A stretch of 64,000 nt of DNA from contig NZ_KQ058896.1 of assembly GCF_000982955.1 (NCBI RefSeq), positions 744 through 64,743 on the forward strand, read 5' to 3'. The notes beneath the pieces are model-generated. The model was given only the letters and a program-made list of their open reading frames with translations. It was not told the origin of the DNA and did no database searches. The DNA comes from Micromonospora sp. HK10 (GTDB lineage Bacteria; Actinomycetota; Actinomycetes; Mycobacteriales; Micromonosporaceae). Shown here one piece after another: positions 1 through 7,965 of the stretch. A program made the position numbers and the translations under genes. Positions within the stretch are counted from its first letter, which is position 1. Each line of letters begins with the position of its first letter.

Positions 1-520
1 GCTTGCCCTCGGTGCCCACCTCCCGGGCCACCCGGGTCACCTCGTTCGAGAAGGACGAGAGCTGGTCCACCATCGTGTTCACCGTGCGGCCGATGCGCAG
101 GTACTCACCGCGCAGCGGGCGACCGTCGATCTCCAGCGCCATGTGCTGGGAGAGGTCGCCGTCGGCCACCGCCACGATGACCCGGGCGATCTCCGTGGTG
201 GGGCGGCCCAGGTCGTCGATCAGCGAGTTGACCGCCCGCTGGCCCTCCGCCCAGGAGCCGTCCAGCCCTTCGTCGTCGAGGCGTTCGGTGAGCCGGCCGT
301 CCCGACCGACGATCCGCGAGATCCGACGCAGGTCCAGGTGCTGCCGCTCCTGCAACGACACCACGTCGTTGAAGGCGTCGGCCACCTCACCACCCAGGCC
401 GGACCGCCGGGGCAGGCGCACCCGGAGGTCGCCGCGACGCACCCGTCGCAGCGCCTCCACCAGCTCGCCCAGGAGCACCTCGTGGTCGTCCGTGGCAACC
501 GCCTGTTTCGCCGTCGTCAT
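1..520 (-). CDS. HAMP-repeat sensor protein, N-terminal part (runs off the window)
   Basis: This is the N-terminal 173 residues of a larger protein whose remainder lies before base 1. It contains two HAMP-like repeats: one near residues 25-60 (RRGDLRVRLP followed by a FNDVV helix) and one near 95-145 (VADGDLSQHM followed by IGRTVNTMVDQL). Serial HAMP repeats of this type are known from long cytoplasmic hybrid sensor kinases resembling fungal group III kinases; a histidine kinase and receiver are expected downstream but are not visible. Two adjacent ATGs (523 and 520) are possible; the AGGA-type site spaces better with 520. It is divergent from the SpoIIE phosphatase at 705, which suggests a shared signalling role. 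Confidence 0.85.
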   Translation of the reverse strand, partial: MTTAKQAVATDDHEVLLGELVEALRRVRRGDLRVRLPRRSGLGGEVADAFNDVVSLQERQHLDLRRISRIVGRDGRLTERLDDEGLDGSWAEGQRAVNSLIDDLGRPTTEIARVIVAVADGDLSQHMALEIDGRPLRGEYLRIGRTVNTMVDQLSSFSNEVTRVAREVGTEGK

Positions 521-704
521 CATTCCTCGCTCAGCTCGGGGCCGACCGGATCGTGCCGACACGCCATCCCACCATTCTGCCTGCGCCGGCGTCGAGGCCA
601 CGGCCAGCGCGAATCCGGCCGCGCGGGCGCGCCGCCGCCCCCCGGGTGGGCGACCGGGGTGACCGCTCTTGGCACCCGGGGCGGGGTCGGTGGAGGATAC
701 GGAG

Positions 705-2771
705 GTGTCAGCGGAGACGGGGCCGGCAGCCAACGGCGGCTCGGACGAGCACGTCCGGCGGGTCCGGCTTCCCGCGGACCGGCGTACGCCCGCCGCGGCC
801 CGGGCGCTGGTCCGGTCGGTGCTCGCCGAGGTGGACCTGGCCCAGCTGCTCAACGAGGCGCTGCTGCTCACCACCGAACTCACCACCAACGCGGTCGAGC
901 ACGCCCGCACCGAACTGGACATCGAGGTCACCGCGGACCGGACCGGACTGACCGTGACCGTCACCGACTTCGCCTCCGGCCCGGTGGAGGAACTGATCGT
1001 CGGCGTCCGCAACGACAGCTCCGAGATCGACGAGGTGGCCGAGCGCGGTCGCGGGCTGCTGCTGGTCGACCACTTCGCCAGCCGGTGGGGCACCACCTAC
1101 CTGCCCACCGGCAAGGGGGTCTGGTTCCGGCTCGACCGGCCCGGCACGGCGTCCGCCCGGCCGGCCGCCGCGCAGACCCGGACACCGGTCACCGCCGCCG
1201 ACGGCGTCGAGGGGAGCGTCCCGAGCGCCGCCGCGATGAGCGAGCTGATGCAGATCAACCCCGATCCGTACGCCAACGACCCGCTGCCCGAGTTCGCCGC
1301 CGACCTGCTGGCCCGGCTGGCCGAGATGGTCGGCGCGGCCGGTGGCGTGGTCCGGCTGGACCGCGGCGACGGGCAGGGCGACCAGGTGCTCGCCCGGTAC
1401 GGCCGGCCGCCCCGGGAGGACGGCGACCTGCTCCGGGTGCCGCTCGCCGTGCACCGCCCGTACGCCGGTGAGCTGGAGCTGGACGCGGCACCGTCGGCGT
1501 ACGCCCGACCGCTGGCCGTGCTGGCCGCCGAACGGCTCTCGCTGCACCTGGAGAACGACCGGCTGCGCCGGGCGGACATCCGCCGCTCGGCCTGGCTGAC
1601 CTTCCTCGCCGAGGCGAGCGAACTGCTCGCCCAGTCCCTGGACGTCGAGCTGACGATGGCGCTCATCCCGCAGCTCGTGGTGCCCCGGCTGGGCCAGTGG
1701 TGCGCCGTGCACACCACCGACGAGTGGGGCCGGCTACGCCTCGCCGCCGCCAGTCACGCCGACGAGGCGATGCTGCCGCAGCTGCACCGGGTGCTCCGGG
1801 AGACCGGCCCGGACTCGGTCCAGGCCCGGCTGCGGGAGGCGTCCCGCAGCGCGGCGCAGGTGCCGCTGAGCGGGCCGATGGAGGGGTTCGCCGTACCCCT
1901 GATCGCCCGTGGGCAGCGGCTCGGCACCCTGGCGGTCGGCCGTCACCAGCGGCACCGGCACGACGCGGACGAGGTCTCGGTGCTGGAGGACGTGGCCCGG
2001 CGGGCGGCGCTCGCCATCGAGAACGCCCGCATCCACGCCGAGCGGCGCCGGGTCGCGCAGACCCTCCAGCAGTCGCTGCTGCCGCCGGTGCTGCCGGTGG
2101 TCGAGGGCATCGGCTTCGCCGCCGAGTACGTGCCGACCGGCGACGACGCCGACGTCGGCGGCGACTTCTACGACGTGGTGCCGCTGCCCGACGGCCGCTG
2201 GCTGGTGGTGATCGGCGACGTGTCGGGCAAGGGTGTGCAGGCGGCCGCGGTGACCGGCCTGGTCCGGGACGTGATCCGGGTGCTGGTCGGGGACGGCAAG
2301 CCGCTGCCGGAGGTGCTGAGCCGGCTCAACGAGACGCTGGTCGAGCGGGGCGGCGGCCGGTACTGCACCCTCGCCCTGGCCGCGGTCGGGCCCGGCGAGG
2401 GCCGGCGGCTCGACGTGTCGCTGCACCTCGCCGGCCACGACCGGCCGGTGCTGCTGCGCTCGGCGGGCGGGGCCGCCTTCGTCGGCACCGGCGGCACCGC
2501 GCTCGGCCTGCTCGACACGATCGCCACCCCGACCGCGGAGATTCCCCTCGGGCCGGGCGACGCGCTGGTCTTCTACACCGACGGGGTCACCGAGCGCCGG
2601 CGCGGCCGGGAGCTCTTCGGCGTCGACCGGCTGCGCGAGTCGGCCGCCCCGTTGGCCGGCTACTCCGCCGACGTGATCGCCGCCCGGCTGCGCGCCACCG
2701 CGATCGGCTTCTCGGTCGAACCACCCCGCGACGACATCGCCATCCTCGCCCTCCGCAACGACGCCCTGTAG
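705..2771 (+). CDS. ATPase/GAF/SpoIIE-type PP2C phosphatase
   Basis: This 688-residue multi-domain signalling protein is probably a partner-switching regulator. Residues about 15-145 form an RsbW/SpoIIAB-like ATPase (HATPase_c_2) with N-box ELTTNAVEHA and a GRGLLLV G-box. A GAF domain follows at about 290-455 and a SpoIIE-like PP2C phosphatase at about 470-685, with VGGDFYDVVP, GDVSGKG and FYTDGVTE metal-binding motifs. Such proteins act on phosphorylated STAS anti-sigma antagonists, like the one at 17963. The GTG at 705 is preferred over the upstream TTG at 669 because GGAGG lies 8 bases before it. Confidence 0.9.
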   Translation: MSAETGPAANGGSDEHVRRVRLPADRRTPAAARALVRSVLAEVDLAQLLNEALLLTTELTTNAVEHARTELDIEVTADRTGLTVTVTDFASGPVEELIVGVRNDSSEIDEVAERGRGLLLVDHFASRWGTTYLPTGKGVWFRLDRPGTASARPAAAQTRTPVTAADGVEGSVPSAAAMSELMQINPDPYANDPLPEFAADLLARLAEMVGAAGGVVRLDRGDGQGDQVLARYGRPPREDGDLLRVPLAVHRPYAGELELDAAPSAYARPLAVLAAERLSLHLENDRLRRADIRRSAWLTFLAEASELLAQSLDVELTMALIPQLVVPRLGQWCAVHTTDEWGRLRLAAASHADEAMLPQLHRVLRETGPDSVQARLREASRSAAQVPLSGPMEGFAVPLIARGQRLGTLAVGRHQRHRHDADEVSVLEDVARRAALAIENARIHAERRRVAQTLQQSLLPPVLPVVEGIGFAAEYVPTGDDADVGGDFYDVVPLPDGRWLVVIGDVSGKGVQAAAVTGLVRDVIRVLVGDGKPLPEVLSRLNETLVERGGGRYCTLALAAVGPGEGRRLDVSLHLAGHDRPVLLRSAGGAAFVGTGGTALGLLDTIATPTAEIPLGPGDALVFYTDGVTERRRGRELFGVDRLRESAAPLAGYSADVIAARLRATAIGFSVEPPRDDIAILALRNDAL

Positions 2772-2793
2772 CCGTCGTCCCTGCCGGGGTGGG

Positions 2794-4356
2794 TCAGATG
2801 CCGCCGGGGAGGCGGCCGGGGGCCAGGCGGTGGTCGGGGTCCAGGTGGGCCTTGGCGGCGCGGAGGCGGGACAGGGTGGGCACCTCGCCCCACAGGTCCA
2901 CCGTGCGGCGCACCGGCCCGGGCGCGGCGACCACCACGCACCGGCCCTGGCGGGCCAGCAGGACCTCGCGGACGGCGGAGAGGATCGAGGCCACCCGCTC
3001 CGGCGGCAGCGAACCGGGCAGCGCGGCGTGCACCGTGCCGACCCCGGCGGAACCCCGGACGGGCACCGGGCCGCCGGCCGCGTCCCGCAACGCGTAGACG
3101 GCCGCGTGCAGGTCGTTGATGGGCACCTCGATGCGCAGCGCGGTGTCACCGGGGGCGAACGGGTACCGCCCCCACCACTCGGGCGCCGAGTGGCTGGCCA
3201 CCGCCTCGTCGCCGAGCACCTCGACCAGCCGGTCGGCGCGCTCCGCGACGTGCGCCGGACCGCCCTCCAGGAGCACCACGAGGCTGCCCGCCGCGGCCGG
3301 CCGGCCCGACCGGCCGGTCAGCGCCGGGTGGTCGGGGCGCCCGACCACGGACGGATGGAACGGGCTGACCCGCCGGCGCGGCAGCGGCACCGGTACGGGC
3401 AGGTCCACCTCGACGGCGGCCGGATCCAGCCCGGCGCCGAGCACCGCGCGGACCAGGTCGTGCACCTCGAGCGGCGTCCAGACCGGGCGGGACACCCAGA
3501 TCCGGCTGGCCGGCACCGCCTGGACCCGCAGGGTCGCCGAGATCAGCACGCCGAGCCCGCCCTGCGACCCGCAGAGCAGCCGCGCCACGTCCAGCCCCGG
3601 CAGGTCGCCAGCACCGAAGAGGGCGGCCGCGCCCGGGTGCGCCGGGCCGGGATCCGTCCCGCCGGCGTGCGTCCCGCCGACACCCGTCGCGCCGGGGTGC
3701 GCCGTGCCGAAGGACGTGCCGCCGCGACACGTTCCGCCGGGGTGCGTCGCGGCGGGGTGCGCCGGACCGCCGCCGGACGGCGCCGCCCGGCCCAGCAGCT
3801 CGGTGCCCGCCTCACCCAGGCTGACCAGCTCCCCCTCGGCGTCCAGGTAGCGCACGCCGACGAGCTGGGCGCACGGGGTCCCGTGCCGGTGCCGGAGCGG
3901 GCCCGCCTCGTCGGCGGCGAGCACCCCACCCAGGGTCGCCCCGGGTGAGGGCGCGTCGACGGGCAACCGGCGACCGGTGCGCTCCAGAGCCGCCTGCACC
4001 GCCCGCAGCGGGGTCCCGGCACCCACCTCGGCCAGCGCCGAGCCCTGCGGCTGGTGCCAGACCCCGGCGAGCCGGCCGGTGTCGAGCATGATGTCGACCT
4101 GGCCGGGCGCGGCACCCCAATCGATCTTGGTGCCGGCGCCCCGGGGCACCACGGTCAGGCCGTGCGCCGCGGCCAGCCGCAGCACCTCGGCGGCGGCGTG
4201 CGGGCCACCCGGCACCGCCACCCAGCGGGCCGTCCGGCCGGCCACCTCGTCCGCCGCGCCGGCGAAGCGGGCGAACGGCGGGCCACAGATCTCCGCCAGT
4301 CGTCGGGTTATCTCGAGGGCTCCGGGTCGATCGGTGGAACTCGTTGCAGCCGCCAT
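2794..4356 (-). CDS. FAD-binding oxidoreductase (GlcE/FAD_binding_4 type), LexA-boxed
   Basis: This 520-residue flavoprotein resembles the glycolate oxidase GlcE subunit. The FAD_binding_4 (PCMH) domain begins at about residue 40, with PRGAGTKIDWG (71-81) and the pyrophosphate-contacting segment SPGATLGGVLAADEAG (137-152). An unusual low-complexity insert of HPGGT/HPGAT-type repeats spans residues 192-248, which explains why the protein is longer than the usual 350-450. The ATG at 4356 is chosen over 4374 because a TANNNT -10 lies exactly 7 bases upstream and overlaps a LexA-like box; 4374 would lie inside that box. No partner GlcD or GlcF gene is in the window, so the substrate is unknown. 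Confidence 0.83.
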   Translation of the reverse strand: MAAATSSTDRPGALEITRRLAEICGPPFARFAGAADEVAGRTARWVAVPGGPHAAAEVLRLAAAHGLTVVPRGAGTKIDWGAAPGQVDIMLDTGRLAGVWHQPQGSALAEVGAGTPLRAVQAALERTGRRLPVDAPSPGATLGGVLAADEAGPLRHRHGTPCAQLVGVRYLDAEGELVSLGEAGTELLGRAAPSGGGPAHPAATHPGGTCRGGTSFGTAHPGATGVGGTHAGGTDPGPAHPGAAALFGAGDLPGLDVARLLCGSQGGLGVLISATLRVQAVPASRIWVSRPVWTPLEVHDLVRAVLGAGLDPAAVEVDLPVPVPLPRRRVSPFHPSVVGRPDHPALTGRSGRPAAAGSLVVLLEGGPAHVAERADRLVEVLGDEAVASHSAPEWWGRYPFAPGDTALRIEVPINDLHAAVYALRDAAGGPVPVRGSAGVGTVHAALPGSLPPERVASILSAVREVLLARQGRCVVVAAPGPVRRTVDLWGEVPTLSRLRAAKAHLDPDHRLAPGRLPGGI

Positions 4357-4363
4357 GGCGGTT

Positions 4364-4380
4364 ATCGTACACATGTTCGA
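4364..4380 (-). promoter_or_regulatory. LexA (SOS) box overlapping a leaderless -10
   Basis: On the minus strand 4380-4365 reads TCGAACATGTGTACGA, one mismatch from the actinobacterial LexA palindrome TCGAAC-N4-GTTCGA. A -10 hexamer TACGAT (4369-4364) overlaps its distal half and lies 7 bases before the ATG at 4356. LexA bound here would block the promoter directly. The site is read from sequence; LexA binding is inferred. Confidence 0.75.
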
Positions 4381-4538
4381 AAGCGCCGGTAGCGGATTGC
4401 CGACGCCGCTCGCGACGGCCCGTGGGGCGACGCCCGCCGGCCGCCGGGACACGGCCACCGGAGCCGTCCGGAACACGTCGCGCAAGCACTTCGGATCGGG
4501 CGCCCGGTTCCGGTCCGGCCGGCCGGTAACGTGACGCC

Positions 4539-6647
4539 GTGACCACCGAGACCTCCGAGCCGTCGCCCGCACCCGTCGCCAAGCGCGTGCCCAGCGGGCG
4601 CACCCACCACGGCGACACCGTCGTCGACGAGTACGCCTGGCTGACCGCCAAGGACGACCCGGCGACGATCGCCTATCTCACCGCGGAGAACGCGTACACC
4701 GAGGCGCGTACCGCGCACCTCGAGCGGCTGCGCGGGCAGCTGTTCGAGGAGACCCGGCGGCGGACCCAGGAGACCGACCTGTCCGTGCCCACCCGCAAGG
4801 ACGGGTACTGGTACTACACCCGCACTGTGGAGGGCCAGCAGTACGGCGTGCACTGCCGCCGCGCGGTCCGGGCCGGCGAGCAGGTCCCGCCGGTCAGCGC
4901 CGACGGCGCGCCCCTGGACGGCGAGGAGGTGCTGCTCGACGGCAACCAGCTCGCCGCGGGGCACGACTTCTTCGCGCTCGGCGCCTTCGACGTCAGCCCC
5001 GACGGGCGGTGGCTGGCGTACTCGACCGACCACAGCGGCGACGAGCGGTTCACCCTGCGGATCAAGGATCTGAGCACGGGCGAGGTGCTGTCCGACGAGA
5101 TCCCGGACACCTTCTACGGCACCGCCTGGTCCACCGACGCCTCCACGCTGTTCTACGTCACCGTGGACGACGCGTGGCGGCCCGACCGGGTCTGGCGGCA
5201 CGCCGTGGGCACCCCGTCGAGCGAGGACGTGGTGGTCCACCAGGAGGACGACGAGCGGTTCTGGGTGGGCGTCGAGCTGACCCGCTCCGAGCGGTTCGTC
5301 GTCATCGACATCCACAGCAAGATCACCAGCGAGGTACGGGTGATCCCGGCCGGCAACCCCACCGGCGAGCCGGCCGTCGTGGCCCCCCGCCGGCAGGGCG
5401 TCGAGTACGCCGTCGAGCACCACGGCCACCGGTTCCTGATCCTGCACAACGACGGCGCCGAGGACTTCGCGCTGGCGTTCACCTCGGCCGACGTGCCGGG
5501 CGACTGGACCCCGCTGATCCCGCACACCCCGGGCACCCGGCTGGAGGCCGTCGACGCGTTCGAGAACCACCTGGTCGTCTCGCTGCGCAGCAACGGGCTG
5601 ACCGGGCTGCGGGTGCTGCCGGTGGGCGGCGCCGACCCGTACGACATCGGCTTTCCCGAGCCGCTCTACAGCGTCGGGCTGGACGCCAACCCGGAGTACC
5701 GCACCAGCGAGGTGCGGCTGCGCTACACCTCCCTGGTCACCCCGGACTCGGTCTACGACTACGACCTGGTGACCCGGCAGCTGGTGCTGCGCAAGCAGAA
5801 GCCGGTCCGGCCCGGGCCGGACGGGCGGGCGTACGACCCGGCCGACTACGAGCAGCACCGGGACTGGGCGGTCGCCGACGACGGCACCCGCGTACCCATC
5901 TCGCTGGTCTGCCGCAAGGACACCCCGCGCGACGGCTCCGCCCCCGCCGTCCTCTACGGCTACGGGTCGTACGAGGCCAGCATGGATCCGTGGTTCTCCA
6001 TCGCCCGGCTCAGCCTGCTGGACCGGGGCGTGGTCTTCGCCGTGGCGCACATCCGCGGCGGCGGCGAACTGGGCCGGCGCTGGTACGACGAGGGCAAGCT
6101 GCTGACCAAGAAGAACACCTTCACCGACTTCGTGGCCTGTGCCCGGCACCTGGTCAAGGCCGGCTGGACCGGCGCCGACCGGCTGGTCGCCCGGGGCGCC
6201 TCGGCCGGCGGCCTGCTGATGGGGGCGGTCGCCAACCTGGCGCCGGACGCCTTCACCGGGATCGTCGCGCAGGTGCCCTTCGTGGACCCGCTCACCTCGA
6301 TCCTCGACCCGTCGCTGCCGCTCACCGTCACCGAGTGGGAGGAGTGGGGCAACCCGCTCGACGACCCCGAGGTGTACGCGTACATGAAGTCGTACAGCCC
6401 GTACGAGAATGTGGCGCCGGTCCGGTACCCGGCCATCCTCGCGGTGACCAGCCTGAACGACACCCGGGTGCTCTACCACGAGCCGGCCAAGTGGATCGCC
6501 CGGCTGCGCAGCGTGGCCCCGGACGGCGACTACCTGCTGAAGACCGAGATGGGCGCCGGGCACGGCGGTCCCAGCGGCCGCTACGACGCCTGGCGGGAGG
6601 AGGCGTTCGTGAACGCCTGGATCCTCGACCGGGTCGGCCGCGCCTGA
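4539..6647 (+). CDS. ptrB: oligopeptidase B / prolyl oligopeptidase family serine peptidase (S9A)
   Basis: This 702-residue cytoplasmic serine peptidase should cleave short peptides, after basic residues if it behaves like oligopeptidase B. The N-terminal beta-propeller covers about 70-410 and the alpha/beta hydrolase domain about 420-700. The catalytic triad is visible: Ser555 in GASAGG, Asp641 in LNDTRV, and His675 in GAGHGG. Length matches the family (about 680-720). The GTG start lies 6 bases after TAACGT (4527-4532), a leaderless-type -10. It is divergent from the LexA-boxed oxidoreductase, with 182 bases between the two starts. Confidence 0.93.
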   Translation: MTTETSEPSPAPVAKRVPSGRTHHGDTVVDEYAWLTAKDDPATIAYLTAENAYTEARTAHLERLRGQLFEETRRRTQETDLSVPTRKDGYWYYTRTVEGQQYGVHCRRAVRAGEQVPPVSADGAPLDGEEVLLDGNQLAAGHDFFALGAFDVSPDGRWLAYSTDHSGDERFTLRIKDLSTGEVLSDEIPDTFYGTAWSTDASTLFYVTVDDAWRPDRVWRHAVGTPSSEDVVVHQEDDERFWVGVELTRSERFVVIDIHSKITSEVRVIPAGNPTGEPAVVAPRRQGVEYAVEHHGHRFLILHNDGAEDFALAFTSADVPGDWTPLIPHTPGTRLEAVDAFENHLVVSLRSNGLTGLRVLPVGGADPYDIGFPEPLYSVGLDANPEYRTSEVRLRYTSLVTPDSVYDYDLVTRQLVLRKQKPVRPGPDGRAYDPADYEQHRDWAVADDGTRVPISLVCRKDTPRDGSAPAVLYGYGSYEASMDPWFSIARLSLLDRGVVFAVAHIRGGGELGRRWYDEGKLLTKKNTFTDFVACARHLVKAGWTGADRLVARGASAGGLLMGAVANLAPDAFTGIVAQVPFVDPLTSILDPSLPLTVTEWEEWGNPLDDPEVYAYMKSYSPYENVAPVRYPAILAVTSLNDTRVLYHEPAKWIARLRSVAPDGDYLLKTEMGAGHGGPSGRYDAWREEAFVNAWILDRVGRA

Positions 6648-6705
6648 CCCGGGGCGAGGCCCGGCGCGGCGCGAGCCACCGCGGTGTGCCCAGCGGAGGC
6701 CGCGC

Positions 6706-7656
6706 CTAGCCGCCGGAGCCGAGCACCCCGGCCAGCACGGCCGGATCGACGTTGCCGCCGGTGACCACGGCCACGGTCGGTCCCGGCGGCAACTCGTCCC
6801 GGTGGAACAGCCGCGCCGCCAGCGCCACGGCGCCGCTCGGCTCGGCCACCAGTCGCGCGTCCCGGACCAGCCGGCCGGTCGCGGCGCGGATCTCGTCCTC
6901 GGTCACCGTGACGATGCCGTCCAGCCGCTCCCGCAGGTGGGCGAGGGTCAGCTCGGACAGGTTGGTGCGCAGCCCGTCCGCGCAGGTCCGGTAGGTCTGC
7001 TCGACCTCCCAGACCACCAGCTCACCGGTGGACAGGGAGTCCCGGGCGTCGGCGGCGAGCAGCGGCTCCACCCCGACGACCGCGGCGGCCGGCCGCAGCG
7101 CCTTGATCGCGGTGGCCACCCCCGAGGAGAGCCCGCCGCCGCCCACCGGCACCAGCACCACCGCCACGTCGGGCAGGTCGGCGACGATCTCCAGCCCGAT
7201 GGTGCCCTGCCCGGCGATGATCCGCGGATGGTCGAAGGGCGGCACCAGCGCGGCACCGCTGCCCGCGGCGATCCGTTCCGCCTCGTCGACCCGGTGGGCC
7301 GGCGGGACCAGCCGCACGTCCGCGCCGAGCGCCCGGATCCGCGCCACCTTGACCCGTGGCGCCCCCTCCGGCACCACCACGGTGCACGGCACGCCGGCCC
7401 GGCGGGCCGCGTACGCCAGCGCCTGGCCGTGGTTGCCGGAGGAGTGCGTCACCACGCCCCGGGCCCGGGTGGCGGGGTCCAGCCGGGCTACCGCGTGCGC
7501 CGCCCCGCGCAGCTTGAACGACCCCACCGGTTGCAGGCTCTCCGGCTTGAGCCACAGCCCGTCGTCCCAGAGCGCCGGCAACAGCGGGGTGCGCACCACC
7601 GTGCCCGCGATGTCGGCGGCGGCGGCCCGGACGTCGGCGATCGACACCAGCTCCAT
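6706..7656 (-). CDS. PLP-dependent threonine/serine dehydratase
   Basis: This 316-residue fold-type II PLP enzyme is expected to deaminate threonine or serine to the 2-oxo acid plus ammonia. Lys48 in GSFKLRGA is the Schiff-base lysine, SSGNHG (72-77) is the substrate-carboxylate loop, and GGGGLSSG (172-179) is the PLP phosphate-binding loop. There is no C-terminal ACT regulatory domain and the length is short, as in catabolic threonine dehydratases and serine racemases, so those alternatives remain. It stands alone and converges with ptrB. The ATG at 7656 is the only well-placed start. Confidence 0.9.
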   Translation of the reverse strand: MELVSIADVRAAAADIAGTVVRTPLLPALWDDGLWLKPESLQPVGSFKLRGAAHAVARLDPATRARGVVTHSSGNHGQALAYAARRAGVPCTVVVPEGAPRVKVARIRALGADVRLVPPAHRVDEAERIAAGSGAALVPPFDHPRIIAGQGTIGLEIVADLPDVAVVLVPVGGGGLSSGVATAIKALRPAAAVVGVEPLLAADARDSLSTGELVVWEVEQTYRTCADGLRTNLSELTLAHLRERLDGIVTVTEDEIRAATGRLVRDARLVAEPSGAVALAARLFHRDELPPGPTVAVVTGGNVDPAVLAGVLGSGG

Positions 7657-7791
7657 CGCCCCATCCTGCCTCGGCGCCCGGACTGCCGTCGCCCGGCGAC
7701 CGGCCCGGCCGCGCCGGCCACCGACGGGAACCCCGCGCCCGGTCCGCGCCGGCAGCAGGCCCGCGCCGGACCGGCACCTAGACTGCCCCCG

Positions 7792-7953
7792 ATGAGCGAG
7801 GACCAGCAGGACGTACGCCCGCCGGCGGCGGCCCGGCGCGGGCCGGCCTGGGTGATCGTCGCGGTGGTGGCGGCCGCTCTGCTGGTCTGCTGCTGCTCGG
7901 CCGTGATCGGCCTGGTTGTCTCCTGGTCCGCCGGGCTCCTCGGCGCCCGCTGA
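7792..7953 (+). CDS. small single-pass membrane protein
   Basis: This 53-residue protein has a charged, proline- and alanine-rich N-terminus followed by one transmembrane helix at about residues 20-49, containing a run of three cysteines. I do not recognise a family. It is supported as a real gene by TAGACT (7779-7784) exactly 7 bases before the ATG, the leaderless promoter layout shared with many genes here. It converges on the glycosyltransferase gene with only 12 bases between them. Confidence 0.6.
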   Translation: MSEDQQDVRPPAAARRGPAWVIVAVVAAALLVCCCSAVIGLVVSWSAGLLGAR

Positions 7954-7965
7954 CCGGGACCCGGG

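Noticed and set aside
143..1471. Long open frame on the plus strand overlapping the sensor and phosphatase genes
   Set aside because: It is composed of Arg/Gly/Pro runs caused by GC-rich DNA read out of frame; the real genes have domain motifs.
4372..4374. Start codon ATG at 4374 for the FAD oxidoreductase
   Set aside because: It lies inside the LexA box and upstream of the -10; 4356 fits the -10 spacing.
4362..6563. 733-residue minus-strand frame antisense to ptrB
   Set aside because: Same cause; no domain motif, and the plus-strand peptidase has an intact catalytic triad.
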